Below, in pieces: positions 1 to 7,362 of a DNA stretch of 24,309 nucleotides (position 1 is the first letter of the stretch; the number at the start of each line of letters is the position of its first letter). The stretch lies in IMG/VR virus record IMGVR_UViG_3300026518_000664, positions 1 to 24,309 of that record; one strand, given 5' to 3'. This DNA is from a virus. Both the position numbers and the translations under genes were made by a program. The notes beneath the pieces were generated by a model, which saw nothing but the letters and a program-made list of their open reading frames with translations, searched no databases and was not told the DNA's origin.

Positions 1-149
1 TCAGTTAGTTGGTGAAGCTGTGGGCAAGGCTGCATCAAGGCGATTGGCTTTGCCGTTAATGTCGTTAATGGCTTCTTGCCAAAGTCGCAAGCTGTCATCA
101 TTAAGCTTACACTTATTATTGCGCTCAATAACACGGACTTTGTCCACAT
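1..149 (-). CDS. Embedded o-spanin (Rz1-like lipoprotein), 3' end cut by window edge
   Basis: This reading frame lies in the +1 frame inside the i-spanin gene, the classic Rz/Rz1 arrangement. It starts at ATG 149-147 and stays open for 49 codons to the window edge. The first 20 residues are a signal peptide: a charged MWTK start, a hydrophobic core and then LMMTAC, a lipobox-like end with Cys21 as the predicted lipidated residue. The mature part begins DFGKKPL and is short and rich in Pro, Thr and Leu, as Rz1 proteins are. By family knowledge it would sit in the inner leaflet of the outer membrane and join the i-spanin to fuse the membranes at lysis. No strong ribosome binding site is visible, and Met at the lipobox -3 position is not ideal. 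The stop codon lies outside the window. Confidence 0.68.
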   Translation of the reverse strand, partial: MWTKSVLLSAIISVSLMMTACDFGKKPLTTLTAKPIALMQPCPQLHQLT

Positions 150-366
150 ATTTTGTTCTGTAGATAACTTTTGATTTTTGTTTTTCATTCATTACCTCTT
201 GTATTAAATCAGCCGCTTCCTGCCCACGTTCAAGCATAAGCTGCTCATTCTTTTGTTGTGCAGCGTATAGCTCTGCATCTCGTGCGTTGTTTGTAACCTT
301 TACGCCAGCCATGAAAGCTGCGATAAGCATAACCACAAGTATGATTGCTTTAGCCTGTAGCGTCAT
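1..366 (-). CDS. i-spanin (Rz-like inner-membrane lysis protein)
   Basis: The protein has 121 residues. An N-terminal membrane anchor (about residues 5-22, IILVVMLIAAFMAG) is followed by a polar, mostly helical periplasmic region rich in Glu, Gln, Lys and Asp (about 25-100). This is the Rz-like i-spanin layout. The ATG at 366 is preferred over the in-frame ATG at 381. AGGGG sits four bases upstream of it, and it overlaps the previous stop as ATGA. The gene comes last in the lysis cassette, after a holin-like gene, and carries the Rz1-like lipoprotein in another frame, which strongly supports the call. Sequence similarity alone would be weak because spanins diverge fast. The gene ends at the window edge with its own TGA. 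Confidence 0.75.
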   Translation of the reverse strand: MTLQAKAIILVVMLIAAFMAGVKVTNNARDAELYAAQQKNEQLMLERGQEAADLIQEVMNEKQKSKVIYRTKYVDKVRVIERNNKCKLNDDSLRLWQEAINDINGKANRLDAALPTASPTN

Positions 367-593
367 TTCGCCCCTCTCCATGCTGCTACAATATCCTTAA
401 TCTGCACAAGCATTTTATCTCCGAAGAGATGCGCTGAAAACATAAACACCAAAGCCCAATATGAATACTCAATAAGCTTGTCGTTGCTTGAGTTCGTCCA
501 CGCAAGCCAAGCGCATATGGCAATCATCACGATGTTAGCCAAGCGTGTAACAACCTTGTGTTTGCCTATGAAATCTTGATTGTTATCCATCAT
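363..593 (-). CDS. Small membrane protein, holin candidate
   Basis: This 76-aa protein has two predicted membrane segments, about residues 15-33 (ANIVMIAICAWLAW) and 42-56 (YSYWALVFMFSAHLF). Both ends are charged and the C-terminus is short (AAWRGAK). Size, topology and position directly before the spanins fit a class II type holin, which would permeabilise the inner membrane to start lysis. This rests on topology and context, since I recognise no family motif. The start is ATG 593 or ATG 590. There is no good ribosome binding site next to either. A nine-codon minigene with a GGAG box starts at 612 and ends at 583, inside the start of this gene, so translation may depend on re-initiation. The stop overlaps the i-spanin start as ATGA. 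Confidence 0.6.
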   Translation of the reverse strand: MMDNNQDFIGKHKVVTRLANIVMIAICAWLAWTNSSNDKLIEYSYWALVFMFSAHLFGDKMLVQIKDIVAAWRGAK

Positions 594-613
594 TATTTGG
601 TAGTTGAATCATA

Positions 614-1012
614 TCAACACTCCTTGATTTCCAATGTAAACTTGTCATCAGCCAGTTTCATCAACTCATTGAAGGCATGGCGGCTTGCGAGCACTGCCAT
701 TTGCCCACCAAGCGGTTCAAATTGTTCGCCAACCAGTATGCAGCCTGTGCTATCTTTAAGCGGCACATTGCCTTTGTGTATAAGGATATGTGAGCGGTTT
801 GGCACATCTTTGATATGAATACAATGCCCAAACTTGGGCGATATGATTTTCTCGCATTCATAAATTCCAGCAGGGATGCAGCTGCGGTTTGGCTCATTGT
901 TGAAATCAGGGCGTTCCGCCGTCAGTGCAAAAGGAAAACCAAACTCGTCAAGAAATACACCGAATACGCCAAAGCCTGTTTTTGCAATGCGTTTGATTTT
1001 TAATTTTTGCAT
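614..1012 (-). CDS. DUF5675 family protein, candidate cell-wall lytic enzyme
   Basis: The protein has 132 residues and matches the DUF5675 pattern: CIPAGIYE (about 45-52), SPKFG (58-62), DVPNRSHILIHKGN (69-82) and DSTGCILVG (87-95). His79 in IHKGN and Cys91 in STGCILVG recall the His and Cys motifs of YkuD-type L,D-transpeptidases. That comparison is my inference, and the catalytic role is unproven. No lysozyme, transglycosylase, amidase or peptidase is recognisable elsewhere in the lysis block, so this is the best candidate for the endolysin function. There is no signal peptide, so it would need a holin to reach the wall. It begins at ATG 1012, sharing one base with the upstream stop (TAATG), and is followed by the holin-like gene. 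Confidence 0.7.
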   Translation of the reverse strand: MQKLKIKRIAKTGFGVFGVFLDEFGFPFALTAERPDFNNEPNRSCIPAGIYECEKIISPKFGHCIHIKDVPNRSHILIHKGNVPLKDSTGCILVGEQFEPLGGQMAVLASRHAFNELMKLADDKFTLEIKEC

Positions 1013-1395
1013 TATTTAAAATACCTCCCACAAAATTCCTTCAAGCTTTCAAGGCGTAAATGCTTGGAAGCTTGGGTTGCGTAGAGCAATGCGAAAAACA
1101 AAGCAAGCTGCTCCATCGTTTGCCACATGCCATCAATCGGTGCTTCATTTTCTAGTGTTAGCTCTGTGGTCAAATGCACAATAAACACTGGTGCGGCAAG
1201 CACACCGCCTACAATGGCAAGCAGTGAAGCTATGTTATGCTCAAGCATGTGCTGCTCTGTTAGCTTTTTGCTGTATGTTAGTCCGTGCGATTTTGCCGCT
1301 AAAAACATGAATCCATGCCATCCAGTCGCCATGATTAGAACTGGCTGCCAAAGTTCGCAAAATAAGTGCCAAAGGAATGAACCAAACTCAATCAT
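1012..1395 (-). CDS. Hypothetical membrane protein of the lysis block
   Basis: The protein has 127 residues and about three hydrophobic segments: about 10-33 (an aromatic-rich stretch around LIMATGWHGFMFLA), 54-75 (SLLAIVGGVLAAPVFIVHL) and 92-108 (MEQLALFFALLYATQ). The C-terminus is basic (SLKEFCGRYFK). I recognise no family. It is one of three consecutive multi-spanning proteins placed between the tail genes and the lysis genes, so roles as a holin, antiholin or superinfection-exclusion protein are possible but undecided. The ATG overlaps the preceding stop by eight bases (ATGATTGA) and its own stop overlaps the DUF5675 start, so translation is probably coupled. Confidence 0.65.
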   Translation of the reverse strand: MIEFGSFLWHLFCELWQPVLIMATGWHGFMFLAAKSHGLTYSKKLTEQHMLEHNIASLLAIVGGVLAAPVFIVHLTTELTLENEAPIDGMWQTMEQLALFFALLYATQASKHLRLESLKEFCGRYFK

Positions 1396-1762
1396 CTTGC
1401 TTCACCCCTGCCCTTTTCTTAATGATTGAAGGCGTGATGTCTTTCAGCACTTGGATAAGGATGGGGTACACTTCCATGCCTATCACTGCAATAAACGCCG
1501 TTGCGCCGCTTCTCGCCATATCACCATCGACTTGATGCACCAAGGCTTCAAAGATGGTCAATGAAACAACTGCACCAATAAAAAATAACAAACGCCATTC
1601 ACCTTTGGTCAGCTTGATATTGTATTTCTGTCTATACCAATAGTTGCCTGCAAAGGTTAGGATAACCACCCAAAAATAAACCCAGTTAGCCACCACGAAT
1701 GAGAAAGTAAGTAGCCCAAGCCACTTTAGCCAATGCCATAGCTCTAATAGATTGTCAGCCAT
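1388..1762 (-). CDS. Hypothetical membrane protein of the lysis block
   Basis: The protein has 124 residues. Predicted membrane segments are at about 14-38 (LGLLTFSFVVANWVYFWVVI), 58-74 (LLFFIGAVVSLTIFEAL) and 88-106 (TAFIAVIGMEVYPILIQVL). The tail is basic and then acidic (IIKKRAGVKQDD). No family is recognised. The ATG at 1762 overlaps the stop of the preceding membrane gene by eight bases, and its own stop overlaps the next one, so the three membrane genes look like one co-translated unit. Holin or antiholin is plausible from context only. Confidence 0.65.
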   Translation of the reverse strand: MADNLLELWHWLKWLGLLTFSFVVANWVYFWVVILTFAGNYWYRQKYNIKLTKGEWRLLFFIGAVVSLTIFEALVHQVDGDMARSGATAFIAVIGMEVYPILIQVLKDITPSIIKKRAGVKQDD

Positions 1763-2084
1763 GTTTCTTATTCCTATTCACATAATAAGTCACAGCAAAC
1801 AAGCCAGTTTGCATAATATCAAGTAAGCTTTCAGTGCTTGAGTTTTGATGCTTTCCAGTAAAGCCAAGCCATACAAATTTACGCTTAACGATGATAAAAC
1901 TACGCCATACACGTTGCTTCAATTCAATCAGCCCACCCATAGCAAAAGGCGAAAGTGGCACTACATACCAAGGCAGCAAGCCAAACATGAACGCCGCATC
2001 TGCAATAATGAACGCAACAAGCCCTGCATGGGCATGACCGACTGCGTTGTCGTCATCTATCATGTGCTGAGTTATTATGTTCAT
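1755..2084 (-). CDS. Hypothetical membrane protein, first of three in the lysis block
   Basis: This 109-aa protein starts at ATG 2084, which forms an ATGA overlap with the stop of the preceding gene. An upstream in-frame TTG at 2099 is possible but has less support. The first 17 residues include a polar His/Asp-rich segment (HMIDDDNAVGHAH). A long hydrophobic stretch follows (about 18-50, AFIIADAAFMFGLLPWYVV and onward), then a basic linker, and then NSSTESLLDIMQTGLFAVTY near the C-terminus. I recognise no family. Its position at the tail-to-lysis boundary suggests a role in lysis or the envelope. Confidence 0.62.
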   Translation of the reverse strand: MNIITQHMIDDDNAVGHAHAGLVAFIIADAAFMFGLLPWYVVPLSPFAMGGLIELKQRVWRSFIIVKRKFVWLGFTGKHQNSSTESLLDIMQTGLFAVTYYVNRNKKHG

Positions 2085-2458
2085 GCGAAACCAGCCCAAA
2101 TAGCAGGGGGTGTGATAGTTTCCGTTGCACCATCCATACCACCAACCACGATAGGGGTACGGTCATAGATTCGGTTATAAATCTTTTTGTTAGCAGCGCT
2201 CAAAGATGTGACAATATCCTGCCATTTGGCCGCTGATGAAATCACCTTGATCGTGGTTAGTTTTTTGAACTTAATAAGCTCCGCATCGCTTAGGCTTAAA
2301 ATAGAAAGCGTTTCATTGCCCTTTCTAATAGTTTGAGTGCGTAAAGCTTTCAAACCCAACGCTACGCCTTCATCATCAAATTCAACCATATCAGGGATGG
2401 TTTTGGCGATTTCTGCCAAAAATGCTACGCTATCTGTGCAGTGTGTCATGATATACAT
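2081..2458 (-). CDS. Hypothetical protein downstream of tail fibre
   Basis: The protein has 125 residues and is soluble, with no membrane segment. It is predicted to be mixed alpha/beta. The middle is polar (KALRTQTIRKGNETLSILSL), and the C-terminal part is AAKWQDIVTSLSAANKKIYN followed by RIYDRTPIVVGGMDG. A GGAG box lies six bases before ATG 2458. It directly follows the fibre gene, where many siphoviruses carry a fibre partner or assembly chaperone, so that role is a guess from position. I do not recognise the family. Confidence 0.65.
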   Translation of the reverse strand: MYIMTHCTDSVAFLAEIAKTIPDMVEFDDEGVALGLKALRTQTIRKGNETLSILSLSDAELIKFKKLTTIKVISSAAKWQDIVTSLSAANKKIYNRIYDRTPIVVGGMDGATETITPPAIWAGFA

Positions 2459-2459
2459 A

Positions 2460-4007
2460 TTAAGCTCCTAGTTCCATTTCTGATGGTGCGAAGTCGCGCA
2501 CGTTGATGTCGCTGATATTGACGTAGTTCGCGCCGCCTATTTCAATGCTAAGCGGTGCGCCATTGACTGGGATTGATGCCTTGGTTGCGACCCTCTCATA
2601 ATCAACCCAAATTTCTGTAATACCATTACTATTTACGATTTTTACATTGTGTGGCACGTTTGCTTGCATAATTGCGCGTGGTACTTGGATGATATTGTTC
2701 AAACCAATATAAAAATTTCCGCCATTAAAAAAGCCAACAGAGTGCCTTGCAAGGATGTTTAGAACACCCTTAACATTAAAAAGATTAACCGTATCCGAAT
2801 AATCAACTGGGCTTTCATAATCAAATTCTACACAGAAATCCTTAGTTATATCCACGGTTGGGAAGTTATCAACGGACTGAATGGATAATACGGAAGTCGC
2901 GCCAATCACCAAGCTAGAGCCCGTTGTTGGTACATATTGTGCAGCTACAGAGCCATTATTAACTTGTGGGTGTTGAAAATGAAAGCTTGAAACGCCATCG
3001 CCAGTGTGTGTGGGTCCGCCTGTAATGTTACGAACGTAATACGTTGAACCTGTCACTGTAGATGTTGCAGTAATCGCGCATAGGTAGATGCCATCGCCAA
3101 GGTGTTTCACCACCACCTTATCGCCAGTGACAAGCGTGTGAGTGCCGTTGATTAGGTTTATAGAAACATTTGCAAAAGTTAAGTCAGTCGCGTTTGCAAT
3201 ATACAGCGCAACATCCGTCACGTTTACGCCAGCTTTAAGCTTGAACTGATAGGTCTGCTGCCCTGCAAGCGTGATTATAGCTTTGTTTATCTCATGCAAT
3301 CCTGCTGCACCATTCTCTACAAAAGTGTGCATGGATGCTGCACCGTCTACACCAGTCGTGTTATTGGCTGTAACCGTGCCGCCGTTTGGTATGAAGTAGT
3401 TGCCGTTTTCGCTATCAGGCACGAAATTATGAATAGCTGGGTGAAAGCGCATACCAAGCCTACCATCGCTCCTAGCTTCAATCACTGGCTCGTTCACTGC
3501 TGCAGTCTTCAAAAGCCCTGTGAGGGAATCAATGTATGTTTCAGTATTTGGGTGCGTGAAGGTTGGTGTACCTACAAAACCTGCGCCACCATTTGTGATT
3601 TCATTCTTAGTTTTCAACCCCATGTGCATCATAGGGTTAGCTATCCGTGTTATTAATCCTTGTAATCCTTTCTTCTCATCCACAGAAAAGTGGACTTGTG
3701 TACCAGCATTGTTGGTGATTTGCAAAATCTCACCGATATTAATCTTGGCAGCCATTGCGCCATTGGCTAAAACTTGCCCCAGTGAGCCAATCATCCCTCC
3801 TACGTCTGGCCATTTGGCGCGAAACACACCGCCTAATTCCAGCCCATTTATAGCTTTAAGAATCTTGCCGATGAGGTCACCCTGACCGCCTGTGCGAATA
3901 TCATTTAGCTCATCTTCAATCAGCTTGATGTCGCCTTGTAGCGCCGTCTTGATGGATTCCCCATCATTCATAGTGTGCGTTGGTATTTCTGTTTTAATAA
4001 TTGCCAT
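2460..4007 (-). CDS. Tail fibre / receptor-binding protein with lectin-like C-terminus
   Basis: The protein has 515 residues. The N-terminal part (about 1-60) is helical and polar, including a helix around SIKTALQGDIKLIEDELNDI, which could be a trimerisation or attachment region. The middle is rich in Thr, Asn, Gly and Val, typical of beta-structured fibre shafts. From about residue 385 a beta-rich segment (FCVEFDYES, ITEIWVDYERVATKA, LSIEIGGANYVNISDINVR) resembles a concanavalin A/LamG-type sandwich that would bind sugars. The domain call is by pattern and has not been checked with a profile. It starts at ATG 4007, sharing one base with the stop of the tail-tip gene (TAATG), and is the last large structural gene before lysis. 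Confidence 0.75.
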   Translation of the reverse strand: MAIIKTEIPTHTMNDGESIKTALQGDIKLIEDELNDIRTGGQGDLIGKILKAINGLELGGVFRAKWPDVGGMIGSLGQVLANGAMAAKINIGEILQITNNAGTQVHFSVDEKKGLQGLITRIANPMMHMGLKTKNEITNGGAGFVGTPTFTHPNTETYIDSLTGLLKTAAVNEPVIEARSDGRLGMRFHPAIHNFVPDSENGNYFIPNGGTVTANNTTGVDGAASMHTFVENGAAGLHEINKAIITLAGQQTYQFKLKAGVNVTDVALYIANATDLTFANVSINLINGTHTLVTGDKVVVKHLGDGIYLCAITATSTVTGSTYYVRNITGGPTHTGDGVSSFHFQHPQVNNGSVAAQYVPTTGSSLVIGATSVLSIQSVDNFPTVDITKDFCVEFDYESPVDYSDTVNLFNVKGVLNILARHSVGFFNGGNFYIGLNNIIQVPRAIMQANVPHNVKIVNSNGITEIWVDYERVATKASIPVNGAPLSIEIGGANYVNISDINVRDFAPSEMELGA

Positions 4008-6844
4008 TAGATTAACCTCTCGATTCCGTTGTATGCTGATTTCATAATTAAATTGTTGCGGACAATGCTGCGCAGCGGGTCGTTTTCTGCGATGAACGCA
4101 GCCGTGCCAAACGTGCCTTGCCCACCTTGGCCCATTGATATGGTAACCGTGCCTCTGTCATCGCAGCCGAACCTTGGCATATTACGATTAGCAATAGTGT
4201 ATGATGTGGGCGCAACGGGGTCGGCAGGGCTTAAATCAAACTCACCACCAAGAACCAATCGCGGTGCGCACATCACAATGCCCGCGCCGCCTGCTTGGGG
4301 AGGCTCCCACAGCGTTCGCCCATCAGTGCCTGTGAAGCTGTTGCCATACATATGAACATAACCATCGTCTCGCAATATCTGATAACCCCTAAACATCTGA
4401 CCTGCAGGGGACACGCCCGAAATAATACCGCGACTGCCACTGCCCGACCCCACCAACATATCAGGAATGCCCAATAGTTTGGCGACTTTGCCATCGGCTT
4501 GCTTTGCGCCTGACACGATGTCCACCGCACCTGCGTATGCCTTGCCAATTCCGCCTGGGTTTTTTATGGCGAAAGTTTGCGAAGAAAGCACCTTGCCCCT
4601 GCGCTTACAGGAAAATGCCCAATAGTCCCAATAACCTTCTTCCCACCAAAATTGAACCAATGAATTATTACCAACCGCGCCATTGCCTGCATAGCCATTG
4701 AAGCGGTCAGACTTGCCTTTACCATCAAACTTGAAGCTCAAAGGGTCTGTGATAATCTCGCCATCGCCAAAGATGCGCGGTGTGCCGCCTGTGGTTGTCC
4801 AGGTGCCATACATGGTGTATGAGCCTGCATAACCAGTAGGCACATAATAATCGCCACCATCAAGCACAAGCGGGCTGCCCGTGGGCGATAGCAGCAGCAG
4901 ATTTCTATTGGCTGGGATTGCAGCAGGGTCTAGCCCATTCAGCCATGCCGAATTGGTGTATGAAGATTGTCTTCTAAAGGACTGTATCACTGGTGTGTCA
5001 GGCTGGTGAAACAGGGTGAAGGTGTTTCTATTTTTTGCCGTCTTTTTAATGATTTGAAACGTGCCTTGGATTTTCTCGCTTTTAGACGCTTGCACATCCA
5101 CATACACATTATCGCCAGTCTGCCACAAGTGGGTGCGCGGCAAGGCATCAATGGTGATGCTTTTGCCACCGCCCGAATATCTAGCCAGCAAGCCAGCGAC
5201 CAACACAAACACGGCATCCACCGCTTTATCATGCACACTGCGCAAACCTGACGCATAAATATCGACTTCACGACCCTTGCCATCCACATCCAAAGCAGAT
5301 TTATTTTCAAAATACGCAGTGCTTAAAAATTTGCCTTTATAACGCGGATAAACATCCCAGTGCAGGTTGATTTTGGATATATAATCTTGCTTGTTTACAT
5401 CAACAACCTTTAAGGTGTCGCTCTTGGCCAACGCGCCATCAAGCACCATCAATCGAGGGTCGCCATTGCTTTGGCGATTCAAAATAGCATCCAAAGATGG
5501 GTCTTTAAGAATCACCAAGCCCAGCGTGCCATCGCCTTGGGTTTCCAACTTGGCTTTAATCAAGCGCAAAATTTCGCGCTCAACGAAATACTTGGGCTGA
5601 ATGGGCTTGGTAAACACAAACTCAAGATTGGCAACCACATTGCCTGTGGTTAAATCGGTCGTGCCAAGAATCGCCTGAACTTCTGACCACATGGGATAGT
5701 TGATGTGATGCTTGAAATCAAGCCCAGCGTGCCAATGGTCGGGTAGGCGCGGCGGCACTGCCGTGTCCGACCACACAGGAACAATCGTTGTCCCCATTAG
5801 CTCAACAGAATAGCTGCTATAATTATACCCACCTTTGATATATGTCGTTGTAGGGGCTGGGTCGCCAGTGGGTACACGAAGCTCTACGGTCTCATAACGA
5901 ACAGGGAATGGGCCTATTGGGCCTTTACCGAAACCGCCACCTGGATAATATCTCTTTATTGGGTAGCCTGCTGTGTAAGCACGATATATATCAAATGCTG
6001 TGTCCACCCAAGAACCCGAAAGTATGATGTAATAACCCGTGAGCAGCAAGCAAGCCACATCAATAGCATCGCCTTTCGCAACCACCACTTCTTCAACGGC
6101 TGCGCCAATATCCGTGGTGGCTGGAGCGACTGTATCAAGCTGGCTTCGCAATACCGTGAATGTAATTGTGCCATCGGCATTAAGCGTGCGGCTGGTGACC
6201 TTCATGGCTTCTTTGTTGATGGCTAAATACGACCAATCTCGAACATACGGGAAATCAGTGTCTTTCTCTACCCTAGCGATGGTCAATGTGGTGGTGATGG
6301 GCACTAAGGCTGTGGCAAGCACGGCTTTGTGCAAATTCATGGTGTTATCACGCGCCTTAGCCAAAGGGTCTGCCAGCTTGATAGATTTAGTTGCGCCCTT
6401 AGTCGTCACGCCTTCAACTTGCATACGCGCCACTTGCTCGCGCTTACCCCATTCGTCGCCTTCATAAATACGGTACACATCGCAGATTTGGCGGCGCACA
6501 CCAAAGCCAGCAGCGCGATAATCTGCCACGATTTTATTAAAGATATTCTCTACATTGATAAGCTCGGAAGTGATAACGCCTTCCTTGGTCAGGTTGGTGA
6601 TGGGATTATAATCTTGCGACACTTCATGCAAAGAGCCGCCTTTTAAGCAGATGTGCCACCTGGTGTCTGCAGGCAAAGGGTCTGCCACTGTCTCTCTGAA
6701 TAAGCTTTTGGGTGCAGTGGCAAAATAATGGTCATTCACGCCCTCACGCCATACGCCGTTGGTAAACATAATCTCAAACACATAATGCTCGCGCTTGGCG
6801 ATTTTCATGGCGTTGGTAAATTGCTCAGTTAGAAGCTGCTTCAT
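4007..6844 (-). CDS. Large tail-tip / central hub protein
   Basis: The protein has 945 residues and is predicted to be mostly beta, with no membrane segments. It carries repeated short beta-hairpin stretches and several Gly-rich loops (PGGGFGKGPIGPF, GSGSGSRGIISG, QAGGAGIVM). It follows the tape measure and the 173-aa distal tail gene and precedes the fibre. In siphoviruses that is the slot of the baseplate hub or tail-tip protein that caps the tube and carries the fibres. No catalytic peptidoglycan hydrolase motif is evident. The ATG at 6844 overlaps the upstream stop as ATGA. The function comes from size and gene order, and I recognise no specific family. Confidence 0.7.
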   Translation of the reverse strand: MKQLLTEQFTNAMKIAKREHYVFEIMFTNGVWREGVNDHYFATAPKSLFRETVADPLPADTRWHICLKGGSLHEVSQDYNPITNLTKEGVITSELINVENIFNKIVADYRAAGFGVRRQICDVYRIYEGDEWGKREQVARMQVEGVTTKGATKSIKLADPLAKARDNTMNLHKAVLATALVPITTTLTIARVEKDTDFPYVRDWSYLAINKEAMKVTSRTLNADGTITFTVLRSQLDTVAPATTDIGAAVEEVVVAKGDAIDVACLLLTGYYIILSGSWVDTAFDIYRAYTAGYPIKRYYPGGGFGKGPIGPFPVRYETVELRVPTGDPAPTTTYIKGGYNYSSYSVELMGTTIVPVWSDTAVPPRLPDHWHAGLDFKHHINYPMWSEVQAILGTTDLTTGNVVANLEFVFTKPIQPKYFVEREILRLIKAKLETQGDGTLGLVILKDPSLDAILNRQSNGDPRLMVLDGALAKSDTLKVVDVNKQDYISKINLHWDVYPRYKGKFLSTAYFENKSALDVDGKGREVDIYASGLRSVHDKAVDAVFVLVAGLLARYSGGGKSITIDALPRTHLWQTGDNVYVDVQASKSEKIQGTFQIIKKTAKNRNTFTLFHQPDTPVIQSFRRQSSYTNSAWLNGLDPAAIPANRNLLLLSPTGSPLVLDGGDYYVPTGYAGSYTMYGTWTTTGGTPRIFGDGEIITDPLSFKFDGKGKSDRFNGYAGNGAVGNNSLVQFWWEEGYWDYWAFSCKRRGKVLSSQTFAIKNPGGIGKAYAGAVDIVSGAKQADGKVAKLLGIPDMLVGSGSGSRGIISGVSPAGQMFRGYQILRDDGYVHMYGNSFTGTDGRTLWEPPQAGGAGIVMCAPRLVLGGEFDLSPADPVAPTSYTIANRNMPRFGCDDRGTVTISMGQGGQGTFGTAAFIAENDPLRSIVRNNLIMKSAYNGIERLI

Positions 6845-7362
6845 ATCGCGCTCGGTGCAACAATGGCAGGCGCGATATATTGCGCTTGCGCGGCTGGGAT
6901 ATAATTGAAAGAGAAATCAAAACCAAACAAGAATTGATTGCGCACCCTTTTGGGCTGCGGAATTTTGTTTGCAATCACATCATAAACTTCATCTGGGAAA
7001 TCGACATTGGGTGTCCATTTGGCGACACCTGCAATATGGAATTTCACAAAAGCCATGAAAGCATCATAATCGCTTGCCATGCCAACTTCGCGCGTATGCT
7101 CAACCCAATCAATGGCGAAATCATCGCCTTCGCGGATGGCATGCGCTGTGACTTCCACATAGCCAAAATCAGACACTTCACGCGATACATTGGCTTGGAT
7201 TTTATCATCAAACTTGGTGTAACCGTGCTCAAGCAAGATTTGAATAGTGCTACCTGCAGGTGCAACATTGCCCATGGCCAAAGCTGCATAGAAATCAACC
7301 GCCTTATAAGGCGAGCGCAGAGGTGTATCCACCTCGCAGACGTATTCAAGCATACCAATCAT
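6841..7362 (-). CDS. Distal tail / minor tail protein
   Basis: The protein has 173 residues and is soluble. It sits directly after the tape measure, with an ATGA overlap at both ends. This is the position of distal tail or minor tail proteins (lambda M-like slot), which join the tube to the tip. Sequence features are an acidic beta-rich middle (FGYVEVTAHAIREGDDFAID) and a basic stretch (NKIPQPKRVRNQFLFGFDFS) before a hydrophobic, Ala/Pro-rich tail. I do not recognise a named family, so the call rests on gene order. Confidence 0.6.
   Translation of the reverse strand: MIGMLEYVCEVDTPLRSPYKAVDFYAALAMGNVAPAGSTIQILLEHGYTKFDDKIQANVSREVSDFGYVEVTAHAIREGDDFAIDWVEHTREVGMASDYDAFMAFVKFHIAGVAKWTPNVDFPDEVYDVIANKIPQPKRVRNQFLFGFDFSFNYIPAAQAQYIAPAIVAPSAI

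Noticed and set aside
2085-2099. TTG start at 2099 for the first lysis-block membrane gene
   Set aside because: ATG 2084 overlaps the previous stop as ATGA, as in the neighbouring genes, and needs no rare start codon.
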